NCBI GenBank assembly: GCA_944990035.1
Contig: CALYLX010000114.1
Coordinates: 62,001-126,000 of the forward strand
DNA length: 64,000 nucleotides
Source: Clitopilus passeckerianus
Lineage: Eukaryota > Basidiomycota > Agaricomycetes > Agaricales > Entolomataceae
Direction: 5' to 3'
In this document: positions 1-12,209 of the stretch, one piece after another
How positions within the stretch are numbered: the first letter of the stretch is position 1
Layout of the letters: every line of letters starts with the position of its first letter
Program-made: the position numbers and the translations under genes
The notes under the pieces: generated by a model
What the model was told of the DNA's origin: nothing
Seen by the model: only the letters and a program-made list of their open reading frames with translations
Databases searched by the model: none

Positions 1-1586
1 GCCACAAGGAGGCTGTTATTGACATCATGACTCAGTCAAAATCCTCATTGTCCCAGAAACGGGCGCTGTTGTTGAAGCGAGGTCTATTCCGAAGCACAGC
101 TGATGAACTGGAATTGCTGTCGGAAATAGGTAAGGTTTTCCGAGCTGCAAATGGGCTGCTAGCTAACTCGTACTTCCAGACGAAGATATCGACCTCTTTG
201 TTCACCGCTTGGAGAAGCTGTCGCCTGGGTTAGCTACACTCATCCAGCCCCTCATTCAAGAAGTCAAGACCACGGCAGAGTATGCAAAGGCAGCTCGGGT
301 TACTAGACCTATCCTCTTCCGGCCCTTGATGCTCGGGAACCACTTGCAATACTTTAAAGACGGCATCCTCATCGAGGTTGTTCGCAAGCACAAGCACTCC
401 GACGTGCTCGCAACAGGCGGACGGTAAGTCGTTCAGCTGCACTTCCTCGGCCCGTTTTCTGACGGTACCTGCATTCCAGATATGACCACCTCATTTCCAA
501 GCATGCACTCAAGATGCAAGGTCCCCCAATTTGTGCAATGGGCATTCAGTTCAACATCAAGAGGGTCACAGTTGCCCTGGCGTCCTTCCAGAGTTCGTCC
601 GTCAAGGCTCTTGTCAAAGAGGAACGCTCCTTCGGATATTGGAGTCCAAGGCGTTGTGATGTCTACGTCGTGTCCTACCACCCTGGGTATCTTCAAGAGC
701 GTCTCGACGTGGTGTCTTATTTGTGGCAACATGGCATCGATGCAGATCTCATGTACGAATCAGGGCTACCTGATAATGATCATGAGAGCCACGTTGAGAT
801 GTGTCTTCGTGAGGGAATCTTGTAAGTCTATTTCTTTTGCATTCCCCTGGCAACCATGTTAACCTTTTTTTCTCGTCAGGTTCACGGTCAGTGTGAAGCC
901 TCGTGCCGGCCGCCGCGACCAGCCTCCTTTCCGAATCAAGAGCATACTGAAAGGCTCCGAGACTGATGGTAGGTTACGCCAGTTGCAAATCTTGGATACT
1001 TGCTCATGCCCATCCAGTGACCCGTCAAGAACTGGTATCATGGCTTCAGCACGAGATTGCAGAGCAGAAGCGGGTGGACTCTACAACCTCAGGAGCTCCT
1101 GCGCTATCAGCCACTCCCCAAGTTGCCCAGTTGAGCAAGGATGTACCAGCCTCTTCGGATGTTCACCTTCTACTGCCGACGGATACCAAGAAGCAACGAA
1201 AGCATGTTAAACAACTCTTCCTGGATCGCGGTATGCATTCCACCTTTGCCTTTCACGAGCCCTACTCATAGTGTTCTGCAGCGTTTGAAACTAGCGTTGA
1301 AATTAAATCCGCAGTGACAAATGGGCTTCCAACTATTGCTGTAGATGTCCCACCAGCGGTCTTCGACGCCATGGCGAAGAATTCGTCCTGGATCACCGAC
1401 GAAGAACCCTGGAAAGCCATTTTGTCCTCATTCCCCGTTGGCATGACAGGCTATGCGAACCAAGTGCGCGAAGCAGCAGCCAAGCGTAAAGCTGAAGGCC
1501 ACCGTTTTGCCATTCTCTTCGCTGTGCGAGAGGAACGAGTTCAACTACTCACATTATCTCATAATCCACGAGACGGAACGAATTAG
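1..1586 (+). CDS. GCN2: GCN2-like eIF2alpha kinase, C-terminal part (5' truncated by window edge)
   Basis: C-terminal end of the general amino-acid control kinase that senses uncharged tRNA and phosphorylates eIF2alpha. Only the histidyl-tRNA-synthetase-like region and the tail are in the window; the kinase domain lies upstream. Exons joined in frame: <3-129, 180-423, 480-821, 880-968, 1018-1230, 1282-1586. Splicing restores the HisRS-like block ending ATGGRYDHLI, then the anticodon-binding-like region (CDVYVVSYHPGYLQERLDVV) and the conserved SWLQHEI segment. The last exon (FAILFAVREERVQLL) fits the ribosome/dimerisation tail of GCN2. All introns are about 50 nt with GT-AG borders. The gene is convergent with the methyltransferase gene (129 bp between stop codons). 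Family assignment is secure; the name rests on domain order. Confidence 0.88.
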
Positions 1587-1715
1587 ACGATATTTCACGA
1601 TTTTTTGTTATTTTCGCTTTCGCTTTTATCTAGAACGACTGCTATTTCTTTTGCTTTATATCCTGTATATAGTATTTGGTAATGATATGTGATATTCCCT
1701 TATTCCCAAATTTCC

Positions 1716-2915
1716 CTAAGCCCAACCAATTTGATAGTAAGAATATTCTACATTGTCAGCCCGTACACCTGCTCCAGCCTCGCAAAGAATGGTCCGTTTT
1801 GAGTGAACGCAGAGTTCCATCTCGTCAGAATTTGCGATGAACTGAAGTTTGCTGGGCTCGAGATTTGGGAAGACGGTCTCCACCGTGCTGGATTCGGAGG
1901 AGTGTGTAGAGCGCAGTGGTATAACCAGATGGAATATGGGGCTACTTGCACCGTTCTCCGGCTTTCTAAGGAGCGTGCCCAGACAGGTTTTGATCCACTC
2001 TGCGTGTTCTGCCTCGTAAATGATGTCGGCTCCGAGGACAAGGTCGAAAGATTCATGAAAGGGTGGTCGATGTGGACTACTGGGGAAGGAAGCCCAGTCA
2101 AGAAACTCCGTAGATATATGAACCGGGGACGTGGTGGGGAAGTTCGCCTCGACGTTGTATTGGAGGTTCTGGAGGACCGAGGGGTAATAATCCGTTAACA
2201 CAATTTGCGTATTCTCCATCCCAATTCCAAGTCCTTCGACCAACTTCCCAACAGCCATACCAACCAACCCCGTCCCTGCACCCAACTCCAAAATTCTAAG
2301 ACCCTTGCCCAATGGCGAGATGCCAAATCGCTCAGGATCATCCATGATCATCTCAGCCAAAACGCAGGCCCCGCCCCACGTCTGTGCACCGACACTTCCG
2401 TAGTCCGCGTTGTCGAGGGGAACGTCTCTGACACGGACAGAGATGGGGGGTGTTTTGTTGTCGTCCGACGAGCCGAGAACGAAGTCTCGAGTGAGGATTC
2501 CTGCAGCGGATGTACCGGCGCAGATGGCTAACAGGGATGCAGCTTCCTGGATTAGAGCTTCCCGGTTTATTCGGGAAAAGGATGCAGCGCTAGGGGTCTC
2601 GGACGGCTCTAGATCTTCTTCGTCTTCGTCCCATGCTTCTGCTTGTGAGATGAGAGCAGTGAGCCAGCGGATGGCGTAGGTCTTCTCGAACGAGTCCGAT
2701 CGAAGTTCGTCGAGCTCAGAGGCGACATCTGCAGGATCCAATGTGGCCTCAGCTTGCAATGCGTCTGCTGCCTTGGTTGCCCGCTGCCGTCTAGAGCCAC
2801 GGACTTCAGGTATGTAGAGCTTCTTGAGGTATTCGACAGAGCTTAGCAAAGCTTCTGTTGGCACAGAGGATAGAGTACGAATTGCAGGAAGTTTGGAAGT
2901 TGGCGGTGTTAGCAT
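1716..2915 (-). CDS. Family-16 SAM-dependent (protein-lysine type) methyltransferase
   Basis: Single-exon 399-residue protein. SAM motif I is ILELGAGTGLVGMAVGKL (about residue 210), followed by the acidic motif VLTDYYPSVLQNLQYNVEAN and the post-motif FDLVLGADIIYEAEH. This order is diagnostic of the METTL21/EFM-type 'Methyltransf_16' family, whose characterised members methylate lysines of elongation factors and chaperones. An N-terminal domain of about 150 residues with an acidic stretch (AWDEDEEDLEPSE) precedes the catalytic fold, as in the longer yeast Efm2-like members; substrate is not predictable. The ATG at 2915 is the first in frame. The 295-bp gap to the rightward gene at 3211 probably serves as a divergent promoter. 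Confidence 0.82.
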   Translation of the reverse strand: MLTPPTSKLPAIRTLSSVPTEALLSSVEYLKKLYIPEVRGSRRQRATKAADALQAEATLDPADVASELDELRSDSFEKTYAIRWLTALISQAEAWDEDEEDLEPSETPSAASFSRINREALIQEAASLLAICAGTSAAGILTRDFVLGSSDDNKTPPISVRVRDVPLDNADYGSVGAQTWGGACVLAEMIMDDPERFGISPLGKGLRILELGAGTGLVGMAVGKLVEGLGIGMENTQIVLTDYYPSVLQNLQYNVEANFPTTSPVHISTEFLDWASFPSSPHRPPFHESFDLVLGADIIYEAEHAEWIKTCLGTLLRKPENGASSPIFHLVIPLRSTHSSESSTVETVFPNLEPSKLQFIANSDEMELCVHSKRTILCEAGAGVRADNVEYSYYQIGWA

Positions 2916-3210
2916 TGTCTCAAGATGTGTACAATGGCGCTAGAATTGAAGATTCGTGAGTTTCAAGGACTCTTTAAGCTCCTAGATTGAAATGTACCTG
3001 TGCATCTGGGACGATGAGGGCAAAGTGCTGAGATTGTGGTGGTTCGGCATGGAAAAAGTTTTGAAGAAATGAGCGGCCCGCAAAATCCGATCGTGTTGTT
3101 TGGCGCAGCCGTCTTGATCAAACACCAGCAACTGCACCGAAGTCCAAGCCGAAGTTAGTCTTGACCTTCCTCTACGTTCGCTGCGAACCATTGGGATTGT
3201 AGAAGGACCA

Positions 3211-3878
3211 ATGATGCTCTCAACGTCCCAAAGCTTTGCTTCAGCTTCTTCCTCAACAGCTGTGCGTGGACTTTGTTAAATCCTTTAAGTCGCTACAATC
3301 TTGACCGAATCATGTTCAGGGCTTTCCAAATCTTTCTGGCTTTCTCTCAGGGACACCTGTTGAAACAGACCCAAATTCACCAGAGCTGTTCAAGCAGAAC
3401 ATCAACCTGATCCGTGAGCATGTATCACGGCTGCAGCAGCTTTCACGGAACGCCCTTGGGGGCATGTAAGTTGCCCTCTTGTCCACGACCTTTAGACAAC
3501 TCTTGATGGATGAACTTTCAGCCAGAATGCTTATCATGCAGGCAGTAGCCCTCTGCAGACGGAAGGTACGCCACATCGCCCATGACACCTCCGCTCTCGC
3601 TCAACTTTAACCTCCTTGCAGCTGATCTTACCGCCCTAAAGCAAACGCTCCAAACCATCGTCGAGTTACTTGCGCAGACTGGCGTCGGAGCCCTGCCATT
3701 GCTCCCACCACAAATATCAGATACTCAAAGACCTCTACCGACTGAGGAGCAACTATTGGCGCAAACCAACCAATCCATCCAACTCTACTTCGAGCAGTTG
3801 AAGCGGAGCCAGGAGAGCGCAGGTGTTGTGGCGAACCTCCTGGGAGCCCCAGATCACAGTTCTCGAGCTGCGCGATGA
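3211..3878 (+). CDS. Small unknown coiled-coil-type protein (165 aa)
   Basis: Four exons join in frame: 3211-3261, 3320-3465, 3522-3565, 3622-3878. The product starts MMLSTSQSFASASSS, then has a helical segment (ELFKQNINLIREHVSRLQQL), a second leucine-rich helix (DLTALKQTLQTIVELLAQTG) and a Gln/Glu-rich C-terminal helix. Amphipathic heptad-like spacing suggests a small structural subunit of a larger complex, such as a Mediator- or kinetochore-type subunit, but I do not recognise the family. No signal peptide or membrane segment. Start chosen because it lies just upstream of a good donor and in frame with every downstream exon. Exon structure moderately sure; function unknown. Confidence 0.6.
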
Positions 3879-5536
3879 TTTCTAGCTCGAACTACTTCTC
3901 GCCGTGATCATCTTACGTTTCAATACAGTATTGATGGTTCTAGGCCATGTGCTCAACCTGATTTTTTTGGAGGGTTTCTCAGCCGGGCGTAGAATAGCTC
4001 GGATACAAGCAGACGGTCAGGTACTGCGAGGTTGCGAGGGATGTTCTTGAATGTAGCTCTGTGGGCGCATGTGCGCTCGTTGTTTCCCTCAAATCTTACA
4101 GGTAGTTTACCCTTTACGAGTTACGGCATGCTATCTCTATTTCTGTATGTACGATCGACACTACCATGTGCCTCTCGAGTCAATTTGCCTCGAACCAGAA
4201 ATAGCAATCCTTCTTCAGATCTTCGCCACTCGCTAATTTCCCGCCCTTTAGGCCTTGGCTCGTAGCCTCGTGACACCGACTTGCCCAGTATGCCCACTTC
4301 CCTGAACACCTGTGCGCCACAACGGCCATCCAACACCGTTCAGTGCTGCCTCGGCAGCCGTCGCAGAGAGGCCTCACATCACATGCCCAAGCTTTCTGAA
4401 TCTTTCTTGAATATTTCATGTTCGGGGCCGCGGCCCTTTGCTTGGTTTGCTTGGTTTGTCACCGTGAGGCATGAATGAATATTATCAGTGTGCATGGGTG
4501 CAATTCTCATATAGACTACACTACACCCGTGCACTGAATTATTCAGTGATCTGCAGTCCCTGCCGCCCGTCGAGAGCTGCCGATTGAAATAAACGATTTG
4601 CTCCCCACACTACGCGGCTGTGGCCATTCAAATCACTTGCACCCACAGTGGTGTTTGGTTGGCGTCCATCGAGACCCTTTGCTCTTTCAAGGCCAACCAC
4701 GCTGGCAACTTTTTCAGTCCTCAACTTTTGATTACCTTTTGAATCTTTGAAACCCTTTTGGCTACAAGGACTTCCTTATTTTAATGATCGTGTCTATTCC
4801 CCAGCGACGTGACAAGAAAGCGTCGAACGTGCTCCATAGATACCCCAGGGGTCAAGAAATCCACCCAGGCTCGTTTGAATGATTATCCAGTCGGCGCTTC
4901 ACGGTAAATTGCGGCGTGGGGATGATCATGCAGAACAAAAACTGCTTGATAAGATAAGATTGCATCGAGGCGAGTTTTTGCGCTTGTCAAATTCACGCGG
5001 GAACGCTGTCCTGACTTGAAGCCTCCCACAGGAGCTTCGAGTATCGCTTGTTTTCTCCCCGGCATTCTATTAAGGGGTTTGGAGATGTTGTTGGTGCGAT
5101 AGAACGCACCAAGTTCTCTGACCCGACTTCACCAGTTGAGACTGGACTTTCGCCATTCAGAGGCTTGGCCAGGGTTCGCCATTGACATGTCAACCGATTA
5201 TTCCGGCCAGGGACCATTCCAGGCTGATCCCAGTTCCCCAGTAAGTCAACTCGGGATTTCAAACCTTAACCGAGCAAAGATACGCTGCTCCGTTCCACTT
5301 CGAGACGAGTCGTCCCTGCTGGTCCCTTCAATTGGCTCCATAGCTTCCCTTCAATTCACCCTTCGACATTAATAGTCCGATGATCGTTCCGGTTCGCTAG
5401 TTTTAGGCTTGGGATTATAATACTACGTCCTTTTGTTCTGGTTTCGAATCTTCCTCTCTCCCATTAGACTTACTCCGTTGTGTCTGCTCACCGCTGGCTC
5501 GCTCAAGACGGTCGGATCATGCAGGCAGGCCTGGAC
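3879..5536. other. Intergenic, no gene recognised
   Basis: No reading frame here gives a recognisable protein or a consistent exon chain. Short open frames on both strands (for example 4032-4336) look like chance. A polyadenylation-like AT-rich stretch follows the preceding stop. The 3' part presumably holds the promoter of the DUF6533 gene; an ATG at 5187 followed by GTAAGT could mark a 5' leader exon. Confidence 0.5.
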
Positions 5537-6767
5537 ATGCCGAGCGCGCCGTTCGCCTTCTTCCTGCAGGCAATATCATGTGAGTTTGGGCAGTTTTCGG
5601 GGTGAGACTCTAAGCCTGAACTTGATTCGCAGATTCAGCTGTTGCGTTCCACCTCTATGAATGGTTGAACAATCTAGACTTTGAGAAACGGTATTTCTGG
5701 AGGTAATGTCTCAGGATTGTCTGCCGTTGTCCCGTCACAACTACTGAACTAATCAACTTACTCCTCTGTTCAGGATTCGACAATGGTGCTTGATGGCACG
5801 GTACTTCTTCTCAAGATATGGAGGGATTGGTTGTCAGATGTGAGTACGGAGCCGCATCACCAATCATTGTCGCTCATTGAGTCTACAGAGCCTACGCCAT
5901 CCTGATGCATAGCTTGCATTCCAGGCGGGTCGATTATCCAGCAATAAGCTGCCGCTATTGGTATGCAATGCAACTAGTCACCTCCCAGCTGCTGTTGTTT
6001 TCGTTGGAGCTCACATGTGTGAACCGAGGTCAGTACGCGCACTGTTGGAATGCAGACATTCTGTTGACCATCAAACCTTTGATAGTGGCTGTATTCTATG
6101 AGAACCGGAATTCCGTTCTTTGGGGTTTACGTGCCCTTGTTGTTTTCGAAGCCCTCATCACAGTGGCTTGTGGCTTGATTAGCCTCGTAGAAATTGACAT
6201 AGGGGACCAATGTCTGGTCATGTCGTTGGGTCGTTCGCTTGTTTTCATCCCGTGAGTTCCCTGATTGGCTCGTAATTTCTCTGCTGATTCGTCATTAGCG
6301 TCGTACATGTTTGCGTCCACTTGACAATTTTAACATTAACCGTCATGAATTGGGACCGCAAAGAGATGCCTGTGCTGGGACTTGTTGTGCGCGATGGGTC
6401 ATGGACGTTCTTAGCTGTCATGGGTGCGTACTCTTCGTTCCTCGCGCTTCGGGGAATCTACTAAGGGATTGGACTCAGCTTTGCTGGCTGCTATCTGCGT
6501 ACAAATGACCTTATCGGCCTTCAAAAGGATCAACCCGTTCACTTACCATGTCTGCTATCCGTATGTCCTACAACCGCCTATGAATCTGAATCGTTTCCTG
6601 ACCGAGCATCCAGAATGTTTGTTGCCGCCATCACCACATGGGTGGGTACATTTCAGCTTCTCCGTGGCCAGTCTCCTAACAGACGCCTTAGAATTGTCGA
6701 ACTATCCGAAATATGGAAACTTTGTTTGACACCAGCCATTCCGAAGAGGAAGAAGAATCAACAGTAA
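5537..6767 (+). CDS. DUF6533-type seven-transmembrane protein, copy 1
   Basis: Eight exons join in frame to 281 codons: 5537-5579, 5633-5702, 5774-5839, 5889-6028, 6086-6251, 6299-6423, 6479-6560, 6614-6767. The N-terminus (AFHLYEWLNNLDFEKRYFWR) matches the signature of the basidiomycete DUF6533 family, in which a first helix ends in a 'YD-x-L-xx-L-xx-E-xx-x-W' motif. It is followed by a SRYGG segment, a conserved Cys-Arg-Tyr-Trp block and the VAVFYENRNSVLWGL helix start, giving about seven hydrophobic segments. The family is greatly expanded in mushrooms, lies in the membrane and has no proven function; a receptor-like role is often guessed. The next gene is a paralogue with the same intron positions, so the pair arose by tandem duplication. 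Confidence 0.72.
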
Positions 6768-7817
6768 TGTTGACCTCGTTCATTCAATCCAACCATTCGA
6801 ATCTAGAAACGGAGGAAACTCTCACCTGACACCCACTACCACCACTCTTTCTTGTCTCTATCTCATCTCTAATTAATGGAAATTGGATTCATACCTGTAA
6901 TATAGATTATTCTACGATACTTCGCGGGTTCGTCATCGATCCGTAATATACACCAGCTTGTATTTTTCTCGGCAGACCATTATACGGTCCTAATCCAGTA
7001 TGTTTGTCTCTAAAGCAGTTAATGTTCTCATCGTCGTGCTTGACGTAGGGCTACAAAGAATCAAGGGGACTCATGACTGAATGGTATGATAGGCTGCAAG
7101 GGCCATCACCCAAGGTTTGACAGAGGGACGCGCTCTTGTTCCTTGGCACTTTAGGTTCAGGATCTTGCCATGGGCAACAGACTAACCTGAATCAGATGGA
7201 TGAACACTCAATCTTTTCTCAAAAGCCGCTGCCCTGCTTCAAGGAAAATCTTTTCAACCACCCATTCAATACCTGGGTTCCCCATATAACCACCTCACAA
7301 TCACCGTCTTCCTATTCCACCTATACGTCGGAGAGAAACTCTTTGTCCAACGATGACGTTTATTGACCAAGAGAGTTTGATGACCGGCTTACCAGCCAAG
7401 AATTCGACCTCGGGGGTGATGGTCTTGTTCTCGAAGGCTTCGGGGGTGGGTGAACTTCTAGCGAGTAAGCCTGACGTCCCGGATCCACAAGCTCTCATGG
7501 AGAGTCCATGAGATAGTTACCGCTATTCAATTCGCGAGTACTGAGAAGGAGGTCCATCTCATGAGAAATAATGAAGTGGTCCCTTGTCAAAAGTGCTCAT
7601 TTTAGAGTAATGAATCTAGCTTATACTCAGTTATAGCAGGTTCCGCCATCGAGGTACTTATGCCCCCTGGAAAGCATCAGGAAAGCCACCGCCACCGACC
7701 AGACGTAGATCTGAATGGTGTTTTGGTCCTATGCCTATTGATATTATGTGCGAGTAAAGTGGGAGTGATAGCAATATAAAGTATGAGGACCTGAGCGTGA
7801 AAAATGGACAGTACAAT
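6768..7817. other. Intergenic spacer between the DUF6533 paralogues
   Basis: AT-rich sequence with no supported exon. Open frames at 7136-7366 (+) and 7301-7498 (-) overlap each other and resemble nothing known. The segment near 7740-7800 is the likely promoter of copy 2 (AGCAATATAAAGTATG lies about 45 bp upstream of its ATG). Confidence 0.45.
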
Positions 7818-9150
7818 ATGGCATCTCAATTAGCGTCCTACCATATCGCACCCTCGACTGGCTTTCTCCTACAGTCTGTGGCATGTGAGGATCAGGCGGC
7901 TCAGCTTAAGCACAGCACTGACTTATTTTATGATCCAGGTGCAACCCTCGCAGTCCAAGTTTTTGAATGGCTAGACCTTCTACCGTTCGAGAAACATCAT
8001 TTTTGGAGGTAAGGATCCATGGATGTTTGACGTGATCATCCAAGCTAATTCTCCTTCGTCTGTATAGGAAAGATCCTTCGCCTTCTAAATGGAACTACCT
8101 GATCTCAAGATATGGTGGCATCCTCTGTCAAGTGTGAGTACTTCGCTTGGTCGCTCCAGCAATTTCACACCTGATGACCGACTATCAGAGTAAACACAGT
8201 TGCAGTTTATCAGCTACGTTCTATCGATGTTAGCACATATCTCGCTCAAAGGTGTCATCTCTGGCATGGCTGGATAGCCGTCACTTCGCAGTTAGCGCTG
8301 TTCACGCTCGAGATAACCTGCCTGCAACGTCGTCAGCAGTCTTAAGCACCTGATTGTGGTACTCGTACTAACGATATGCTGGCCACACTTAGTGACGGCG
8401 TTATACAGCGGCAATAAACTACTTCACTTCGGCCTATTGACGCTCATTTCAATGGAAGCCCTCGTAGGAATCGGGATTGCGCTGAATACTACTCACAATA
8501 TAGAAATGGTTGGTGCTTGCTTAGCTAGGAACCTTCCCACCCCGCTGTCACTCATTCCGTAAGTCCCGTCTTTTGGCACATCGGAGGTTCTCTCATACTC
8601 TGATAGAATAAGCCAAGCAACCATACAATGCATACTATGGATGTTAACCATCTTGAAGCGAGAAAAGAAGGGAGCTCCGATACTCCGTCAAGTTATAAGA
8701 GACGCTTCTTGGACTTTCCTCGCTCTGATCGGTTCGTTCGCAATGCTCCCCCGTGCCCCAAATAGCTGCTGACGGTATACAATCTTAGTGTTGGTGCCTG
8801 CTTTAACGGTGCAGGGAATTCTAAGCAGTAAAGATATTATCAGCCAGGATTTCTGGATAACAGCATACCCGTAGGTTTCGCTACCTTCTTTATCCACGGA
8901 CTCCAGTTCTAATTTGGGTTAGTATTTTCATCTGCGCAGTGACGAACTGGGTGAGTCTCGTTGACTTGGATGGTGAAGCGATCTGACGGTGGCACCTCAG
9001 AATTGCCGGCTTATACGTCGCGTTAAAGCGGTCGGATATTGTACACCGATCATGTCAGGGGACTCGCAGAATTTTTCCGTCGTATTGACAACTTATATAC
9101 AAAGCGAGGCGTTTGGCGAGTTGGCTCGGGAAGGCATAGCGGAGAGCTAG
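7818..9150 (+). CDS. DUF6533-type seven-transmembrane protein, copy 2
   Basis: Nine exons join in frame to 298 codons: 7818-7884, 7939-8008, 8068-8133, 8189-8331, 8393-8558, 8607-8731, 8789-8870, 8923-8950, 9001-9150. Several exons have the same length as in copy 1 (70, 66, 166, 125 and 82 nt), and the motifs align: VFEWLDLLPFEKHHFWR, LISRYGGILCQ, TSQLALFTLEITCLQR, LYSGNKLLHFGLL. The tail carries one extra intron and a longer, unrelated cytoplasmic end. The two proteins are clearly diverged, so the duplication is old. Membrane-embedded; ligand and function unknown. Exon 4 could end one codon earlier, but the chosen donor (GTCAGC) matches the copy-1 site. Confidence 0.7.
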
Positions 9151-9630
9151 AGGCTATTATCTAGCTGCACATATTTCTATAGAAATTAGGAAATATTTAC
9201 AGCCGCACCTATTCAACTTCTGACATTCTAGTGCTTGCCCAGGTGTGCTCCCCATTTTCAACTTTCGGCGGCCGTATGAGTTGCAAACTGTCATTAAATT
9301 GGCATCATGGAGCTAGTTCAGGGAAGCTGCAACACCTCAACCGTCTCGAACTGAGTGCGAAAGTCATCGCAGGAGTCAAAAGCGGTTCGAGTATCAATGA
9401 GTTGAAGTTTGAGGTACATGCCAAGCAGATTCACGGTAATCTGTTATAATGCCGGGCTTGGGAGTCATATCAGGCAGTCAAGTCCCACGATCCGGCTACA
9501 GAGTTCCGGTCACCGCTTCACCGATTGAATCAACTTTTTGTCAACGACGACCACGAGCACGACGTCTGCTTGTTCTGGGGTTTTTTGACAGCGGGCTGCC
9601 TGGGCTTCACCTTGGGTTTCGAAAGAAGAA
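9151..9630. other. Intergenic, promoter region of the thioesterase gene
   Basis: Short spacer with no supported exon; the open frames at 9231-9449 and 9449-9700 have no recognisable content. Confidence 0.45.
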
Positions 9631-10673
9631 ATGGCATACAACCTGTTTCGACGCTCCTTGTTTCAAAATCTCAAGCCACGTTCGGGAAGGACAAATGTAA
9701 TTAGCCGGAGGCAGCTGAACACGTCAAGTGCTCCTTCAGCGTCCAATGCTACAGCAAAACCCGGCAGGTCATTTGGGTCAATAGCCGTGGTGGCCTCAGC
9801 TGCGTCGCTTACAGCATATGCCATAGGATCGATATACCCTCCCTCTACTCTTTCTCTACTCTTTCCTCGGGCCGCGCCTGCTCCCCCAGACCCAACAACA
9901 GCTGAGGCAAAAGCTTACACGGAGGAGTTAGAGGCCACACTCCAGTCCCTACCCCTTCTAAAATCCCTGCGGGAACGCGAAGATGCGGACGAGTGGTACG
10001 AGGCAAGACCCTACACCAACTACCCTGAAGAGAGGCGAGTCAACAATCTCACAGCAGGTGCTCTAAGAGGCCCCGGGAGACTTGCGTTACCGCCTCTTAT
10101 TCGGTGCAAGAAGGATGAAACAGAGGCGATTATAATCATTCACCTCGGCAGAGGGTTGTGCGGGCACGATGGAATAGTCCATGGTGGCCTCCTTGCTACA
10201 CTTCTTGACGAAGGGCTGGGAAGAATGGTACGTTGACCGCATGCTCTCTGGCTTTACACGCTGATTTATGGCTTCTTTACTCTAGGCTATCAGCAATCTG
10301 CCGGAGAAGGTCGGTGTCACCGCTAAACTCGAGCTGACGTACCGAGCCCCGACGCGTGCCGACCAATTCATCGTGATTCATACCTCCCTCGCCAAAGCCC
10401 AAGGCCGCAAGGCGATCGTGAAAGGTCGGCTAGAGGATATAGAGGGGACCGTTCTTGTAGAAGCTGAGTACGTGAATCTGTTAGACCTGACCAAGTGCCT
10501 CTCGCTGATTATATTCAACACTAACTAGGGCTCTGTTCGTTCAACCTCGGTATGCCAAGATGATCAATACCGATGTGCTAAGACAAGCTATGGGCGAACC
10601 TCCGAAATCTACCGAACCTATCCTTCTGGCAGATGGGGAGAATCTGAAGAGCAAAGTTAAAGATCAGCTATAA
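9631..10673 (+). CDS. Hotdog-fold acyl-CoA thioesterase-like protein, mitochondrial type (307 aa)
   Basis: Exons 9631-10227, 10286-10467 and 10529-10673 join in frame. The N-terminus (MAYNLFRRSLFQNLKPRSGR) is basic and rich in Arg/Ser without acids, as in a mitochondrial presequence, followed by a hydrophobic segment (IAVVASAASLTAYAIGSIY) that could anchor it in the inner membrane. The C-terminal half holds the hotdog signature IVHGGLLATLLDEGLGRM, the HGG-x-x-x-x-L-D-E motif of PaaI/THEM4-type thioesterases, and the matching strands AKLELTYRAPTRADQ and KAIVKGRLEDIEG. Likely hydrolyses acyl-CoA. Related to fungal membrane-associated proteins of the yeast Fmp10 type. The acyl substrate cannot be told from sequence. 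Confidence 0.82.
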
Positions 10674-12209
10674 CATTATTTGGGTACCATATAGGGTCAG
10701 GTCGTCCGGAGTACAGGACATTGAAACATCTAGCACAAGTGGCACATACCCACATAGATCTTTACCTCGTCGACCCTATCCATAGAGCTTTTGGGACTGG
10801 GCAGCATCGTCCATGCATTTCCTTCATATTGAGGGCGTGCAGCCGCCGTCGCCGCAGAAGGCCATCATCTAGATATACTCCATTATTTCAATCATTTGTT
10901 CGATGTAGTCACACCCTCGATATCTATCGGTTTCCTAGCTCCTAGGTGAGGTGAAAGAGCGATTGAGATGCGGTTAACGAAAAAGTTTGTTTCAATCAGT
11001 CAGATGCTTCCAGATTCATACCTAGATGAGCCCGAGAAGTACTTCTTTGACAGTTCGTGTCCAAAATTCCCATCTTAGTAGATCGGCATGATGGTTTCGA
11101 TGTCCCACCACATGTCCAGACTGCATTCGAGCAGTCATGATGGTGCGCCAGTACGGACGGTTTGAAGAAAGAGAATGAAAGGGCTGTGTCGTAGTTGTGT
11201 ATCTCATTATAGACTTCATGGGCGTCAGTAGGTGGACAACGTATGCCGGTGGCGGCGGGAATCAGGCAGCTGCGACAGACAGCGACAGACCATGTTGCGG
11301 GTGATTCTGGCAGCCCACTGTGTGTCCAGTGTAGCCCTGGTGAGGGGACACGGACGCTTGACAGAGACGGACAGACGCCGAGCGGTGTGAGTGTTGTAGG
11401 GCGTTTCGCGACAGCCTATTCTGTTTGCCCGAGGCCTCAAATCCTGCGATGAGGATTCCGCACTCGACTAAAGCATCTGCTACGCCCGATTTGCTGGGTA
11501 AAAAATTGCATTCAATGCCAGGTTAAGCGTCTGTATACAAATATGTATTCCGACGCACTAGTCTACTTCATCCCTGTGCGATGTTGAAATCTCCTTCGTC
11601 AAATCAGAGGAGCGTACTGACTCCTAATTGAACTGACCGATTCGGAGCTCGGTGCGCGGGATGGTGAGAGTGTGTCCGGCTAATCCAAGTATTTGGTTTC
11701 AAGGAACCCATCATTTTGTAAACATAACAATCCGTCGGCCTCTCCAGACACGCTGATTGCATCAATGGCCGTTTCAGTGATGTTCCGTTCGTAACAGCTC
11801 GACCTTTGACGAGACATTGACAGGTCCGTGTCGAGAACTGCACAGGCTTCAGGTCAGAACTACCCAATTTGTAACTACGCTGTACACTATTCCGAACTTA
11901 GTGGCCTGAATGTAGCCTCTTTACTGGATCTGCGCTTGCTTAGGGGTTTCGAACAATGAAGATAAAATTTCATCATAGCGAGGGGCATGATCTTGCGTCG
12001 GCAGGATGAACCAGGCCGTACCAACACGACGCACCCTGGTTACTGATGATTCATCGACCCTGAATTCACGATGCCCATACAGTCTTCAAACATACAGGCG
12101 GCTGAGGTACGGCTACATATACTGCCACGGCCTTCCCATTTGGACACTTTTGCTCCTGCCTCGCCGTGTCGTCGTGTCCCAACAGCTTTGCTTTCAAGAA
12201 AAGCCTACG
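10674..12209. other. Intergenic, no gene recognised
   Basis: About 1.5 kb without a supported exon. Overlapping short frames on both strands near 11240-11450 show no known motif. The last 200 bp before 12210 is pyrimidine-rich and probably the 5' leader of the Ser/Pro-rich gene. Confidence 0.5.

Noticed and set aside
11225..11452. Overlapping Arg/Thr-rich frames on both strands
   Set aside because: No motif, no splice chain and mirror-image overlap; looks like chance open frame.
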